Positions 5,186-7,733 of a stretch of 7,733 nt of DNA are shown here, one piece after another. A program made the translations under genes and the position numbers. The number at the start of each line of letters is the position of its first letter. Position 1 is the stretch's first letter. The notes under the pieces are model-generated. The model was not told where the DNA came from. It did not search any database and worked only from the letters and a program-made list of their open reading frames with translations. Origin of the DNA: Chitinophaga pinensis (GTDB lineage Bacteria; Bacteroidota; Bacteroidia; UKL13-3); assembly GCA_945875195.1 (NCBI GenBank), contig CAMCJW010000132.1:1-7733 (forward strand), written 5' to 3'.

Positions 5186-6475
5186 ATGGCAACTTACCAA
5201 GAAACATTAAATTATTTATATAGCCAATTGCCAATGTTTACAAGGATTGGCAGTGCTGCTTATAGAAATGATTTGGACAATACCCTTGCACTTTGTAAAG
5301 CATTGGATAACCCCGAAAGAAAATTCAAAACCATTCATATTGCCGGCACCAATGGCAAAGGATCTTGCAGCCACATGTTGGCATCTATATTGCAAGAGGC
5401 GGGTTACAAAACTGGACTTTATACTTCGCCGCATTTAAAAGATTTTAGGGAGCGAATTAAGATCAATGGTGAAATGATTTCGCAGGAAAAAGTGATTAAA
5501 TTTGTGGCCGAACACAAAGCACTTTTTGAAACTGTGAACCCTTCATTTTTTGAAATGACAGTGGCACTGTGTTTCGATTATTTTGCAGAGGAAAAAGTTG
5601 ATATAGCTATAATAGAAACTGGACTTGGAGGCAGATTAGATTCCACCAATATCATAAAACCTTTATTGAGTATCATTAGCAACATAGGCTTGGATCATAC
5701 CGATTTATTGGGAGATACTTTACCTAAAATTGCCAGTGAAAAAGCTGGAATTATCAAACCCAAAACACCTGTAATTATAGGCGAATACCAACCAGAAACG
5801 TTTCCAGTTTTTATGGAAAAAGCAAGAGTAGACGAAAGTCCTATATGCTTGGCGAACCAAAAGGTAAATATCCTTTATTTTAAAAGCTCGTTGAATCATG
5901 CGGCCTTTGATGTACAATTCCAATTTGGCGAGTTGTGGAAGAATGTGTTTTGCGATATGAATGGAATTTATCAGCAAAAAAATATTGGCACAGTATTGTC
6001 GGCGCTAGAACCCATAAGGCTTGCAGGGTTTAAGATTACTGAGCGCGATACCAGAGAAGGCTTACTGCATGTAAAGAAGAATACAGGATTAATGGGTAGG
6101 TGGCAAATGTTAAGTACCCAACCTTTAACCATTTGCGATACCGGACATAACGAACATGGCATTGCCTATATCATAAAACAAATTGCCGATCAAAAATATA
6201 CTAACTTACACATGGTTATTGGCATGGTAAAAGACAAAGACATTGATAAGGTTTTAGCCATGCTACCTAAAAAAGCAATCTACTATTTTACCAAAGCAAA
6301 CCTACCTAGAGCCCTTGATGAAAAGGAATTACAAAGCAAGGCTATCACATTTGGCTTGCAGGGTAAAACTTATGCAACCGTTACTGAAGCAAAAGATGCA
6401 GCCAAGTTAGCTGCCCAAAAAGACGATATGATTTTTATTGGAGGAAGTACTTTTGTAGTTGGTGAAGCTATTTAG
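5186..6475 (+). CDS. folC: Bifunctional folylpolyglutamate synthase / dihydrofolate synthase
   Basis: This cytosolic Mur-ligase-family enzyme uses ATP to add glutamate to folates and, in the bifunctional form, makes dihydrofolate from dihydropteroate. The product has 429 residues, the normal FolC length. The P-loop is GTNGKGS at residues 54-60. ETGLGGRLDSTN spans 145-155 with Glu144-type acidic residue at its start. LDHTDLLG and SEKAGIIKP follow, with Lys186 at the position usually carbamylated in the Mur-ligase fold. DTGHN at 318-322 is the local form of the family's DGAHN motif in the C-terminal domain. I chose the ATG at 5186 because MATYQETLNYL matches the usual FolC start; an in-frame TTG at 5171 would add five residues. 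The gene ends inside the convergent pyrD coding end. Whether both activities are present cannot be told from sequence. Confidence 0.94.
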   Translation: MATYQETLNYLYSQLPMFTRIGSAAYRNDLDNTLALCKALDNPERKFKTIHIAGTNGKGSCSHMLASILQEAGYKTGLYTSPHLKDFRERIKINGEMISQEKVIKFVAEHKALFETVNPSFFEMTVALCFDYFAEEKVDIAIIETGLGGRLDSTNIIKPLLSIISNIGLDHTDLLGDTLPKIASEKAGIIKPKTPVIIGEYQPETFPVFMEKARVDESPICLANQKVNILYFKSSLNHAAFDVQFQFGELWKNVFCDMNGIYQQKNIGTVLSALEPIRLAGFKITERDTREGLLHVKKNTGLMGRWQMLSTQPLTICDTGHNEHGIAYIIKQIADQKYTNLHMVIGMVKDKDIDKVLAMLPKKAIYYFTKANLPRALDEKELQSKAITFGLQGKTYATVTEAKDAAKLAAQKDDMIFIGGSTFVVGEAI

Positions 6476-7508
6476 CCTTGTTCATTAATATGGCTTTGGC
6501 TATCTTTTTAATAAAGGGTGGACCACCATAAACAAAGCCAGTATATACTTGAACCAAACTAGCACCTGCATTTATTTTTTCGAGCGCGCTTGCTTCATTG
6601 TGTATGCCACCTACTCCAATAATAGGTATGCTACCTTTTGATTTTTGAGCAATGTATGTCACTACTTCTGTGGCTCTGCTTTGCAAAACTTTGCCACTTA
6701 AGCCGCCAGAACCAATAGAGGCAACCTCGTCGGCAGGCGTAATTAAGCCAGATCTTGAAATGGTTGTATTAGTGGCAACTAATCCATCTATTCCACTTTC
6801 TTTTACAATCTCTACCACATCATCAATTTGTGAATTGGTTAAATCTGGAGCAATTTTTAATAAAATAGGTTTTTGTAGTTCGCCATCATTTACTTTGTTT
6901 TTTCTTTGTGCAATGAGCCTATTCAATATCTCCAATAGCGGCTTTTTATCTTGTAATTCGCGAAGGTTTGGGGTATTTGGTGAGCTTACATTCACCACAA
7001 AATAATCTACTACAGGGTACAGTTTATCGAAACAGATAGCATAATCTTCCACAGCCAGTTCGTTGGGAGTAACTTTATTTTTGCCAATGTTTCCGCCAAC
7101 AATCAATCCTTTAGGACGGTTCATTAGGCGTTGAACCACTACTTCTACCCCATCGTTGTTGAAACCCATTCTATTAATGAGGCATTCATCTTGCTTTAAA
7201 CGAAACAAGCGAGGTAAATCATTCCCTGCTTGAGCCTTTGGGGTTACGGTGCCAATTTCAATAAAGCCAAAACCCAAGGCTTCCAATTCGCTCAGGTATT
7301 CGGCATTTTTATCTAAACCAGCGGCAAGTCCTACCCTATTTTTGAATGTTAATCCCAAGAATTCATAGGAGTCGTTTACGCCAAAAATGTTCGTACATAT
7401 GGTTCGAACCAAAGGTATTTTCATAAAAAAACTAAGCGTATGGAAGGTGAAATGGTGCGCCTTTTCGGCGGGCATCATAAAAAGAAGGCTGCGAATGATT
7501 GAATACAA
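6468..7508 (-). CDS. pyrD: Dihydroorotate dehydrogenase, class 2 (quinone-dependent)
   Basis: This enzyme oxidises dihydroorotate to orotate with FMN and passes electrons to membrane quinone, the fourth step of pyrimidine synthesis. It has 346 residues, as is normal for class 2. The N-terminal amphipathic segment (MYSIIRSLLF...AEKAHHFTFHTL) is the membrane and quinone-binding part that marks this class. GLAAGLDKNAE, GTVTPKAQAGNDLPRLFRL and NRMGFNNDG follow. NVSSPNTPNLR places the class 2 catalytic serine at about residue 175. The C-terminal half has ATNTT, GGLSGKVLQ, IIGVGGI and VQVYTGFVY for FMN phosphate binding. The start is a TTG at 7508: no ATG or GTG lies between it and the upstream in-frame stop (7557-7559), and starting at Met11 would cut into the conserved N-terminus. 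The 3' end overlaps folC by eight bases. Confidence 0.94.
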   Translation of the reverse strand: MYSIIRSLLFMMPAEKAHHFTFHTLSFFMKIPLVRTICTNIFGVNDSYEFLGLTFKNRVGLAAGLDKNAEYLSELEALGFGFIEIGTVTPKAQAGNDLPRLFRLKQDECLINRMGFNNDGVEVVVQRLMNRPKGLIVGGNIGKNKVTPNELAVEDYAICFDKLYPVVDYFVVNVSSPNTPNLRELQDKKPLLEILNRLIAQRKNKVNDGELQKPILLKIAPDLTNSQIDDVVEIVKESGIDGLVATNTTISRSGLITPADEVASIGSGGLSGKVLQSRATEVVTYIAQKSKGSIPIIGVGGIHNEASALEKINAGASLVQVYTGFVYGGPPFIKKIAKAILMNKAK

Positions 7509-7537
7509 AGCGATAAGTTTATTTTGGGTCGAAAATA

Positions 7538-7569
7538 CAAAGCTTTTAAACTTATTTTAAATAAATCAA
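7538..7569 (-). promoter_or_regulatory. pyrD: Possible pyrD promoter
   Basis: On the minus strand AAGCTTTG (7545 to 7538) matches TAnnTTTG except at the first base, and a TTG -33 element (7569 to 7567) lies 21 bases upstream, within the known spacing range for Bacteroidota. The leader would be roughly 20-30 bases and contains AAAATAAAC, the A-rich type of sequence often found before starts in this phylum. Confidence 0.4.
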
Positions 7570-7610
7570 TTAAAAATTTGTTGAAGAAAGTTATAATTGT
7601 GCTGTCAGTT

Positions 7611-7618
7611 TAATTTTG
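7611..7618 (+). promoter_or_regulatory. Possible -7 element for the gene starting at 7693
   Basis: TAATTTTG is a perfect match to TAnnTTTG. The nearest upstream TTG (7581-7583) is 27 bases away, longer than usual. The leader to the ATG at 7693 would be about 70 bases. The region 7509-7692 between the divergent genes shows nothing else I can support. Confidence 0.4.
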
Positions 7619-7692
7619 AATTACAAGTATTTTATAAATTTATGAGGAAGTACCAATTTCGATATAAAAAAAATAAACACCAATTCTATACA

Positions 7693-7733
7693 ATGAAAAA
7701 AATCATACTATTCATCTCCATTATTTACTGTTT
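7693..7733 (+). CDS. Start of a probably exported protein, 3' partial
   Basis: Only 13 codons are visible before the window ends. They read MKKIILFISIIYC, a Lys-Lys N-terminus followed by a hydrophobic run, which is how a signal peptide begins. An A-rich stretch (7666-7678) precedes the ATG, as is common in Bacteroidota. An in-frame ATG at 7642 with no intervening stop would add 17 mostly basic and polar residues (RKYQFRYKKNKHQFYT after Met); I prefer 7693 because it gives a normal signal peptide. The cysteine at codon 13 does not sit in a convincing lipobox. The product cannot be identified. Confidence 0.6.
   Translation, partial: MKKIILFISIIYC

Noticed and set aside
6652..7005. Open frame of 117 codons on the plus strand opposite pyrD
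   Set aside because: It is the shadow of the highly conserved pyrD catalytic region and shows no domain of its own.
7693..7733. Lipoprotein signal peptide ending at Cys13
   Set aside because: The residues before the cysteine (IIY) do not fit a lipobox and the hydrophobic stretch is too short; the window ends before this can be judged.

Overview
The window looks like a chromosomal segment from a member of the Bacteroidota. The evidence is an AT-rich genome with an A/T-rich codon choice, no Shine-Dalgarno sites before most starts, several TAnnTTTG-like -7 elements, a secreted peptidase ending in a type IX secretion (T9SS) type A sorting domain, and a TonB-like gene followed by folC, an order I recall as common in this phylum. 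I cannot place it below phylum level from the sequence alone.

Layout. Positions 1-1782 hold the 3' part of a secreted M36 (fungalysin-type) zinc metallopeptidase with an inserted PA domain, closed by a clear intrinsic terminator at 1799-1826. A two-gene unit follows: a two-domain CHR-family (ChrA-like) transporter at 1852-3045, whose stop codon overlaps the start of a small exported carboxypeptidase-regulatory-like protein at 3045-3689. After a 103-base gap with small inverted and direct repeats comes a TonB-family energy transducer at 3793-4623. Then comes a 562-base non-coding repeat island (4624-5185), followed by folC at 5186-6475. pyrD lies on the minus strand at 6468-7508 and converges on folC with an 8-base overlap of the coding ends. 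The last bases hold the divergent start of another probably exported protein (from 7693), cut by the window edge.

How the genes relate. FolC (folate polyglutamylation and synthesis) and PyrD (the fourth step of pyrimidine synthesis) are housekeeping enzymes. The TonB-like protein powers outer-membrane transport, but no exbB/exbD genes lie next to it here. The transporter and the small exported protein are probably translated together. The peptidase is a free-standing secreted enzyme.

The most unusual part is the repeat island between tonB and folC. It has a short heptamer array, then a GC-rich higher-order tandem array with units of about 45 bases built around CTGAGCTTGTCGAAG, then a 25-base-period array carrying the same core in the opposite orientation. 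The two arrays could pair in a 16-bp perfect stem, and the whole island is bracketed by a shared GGTTCAAACCG sequence. I see no CRISPR array, tRNA, rRNA, transposase or obvious defence system in the window.
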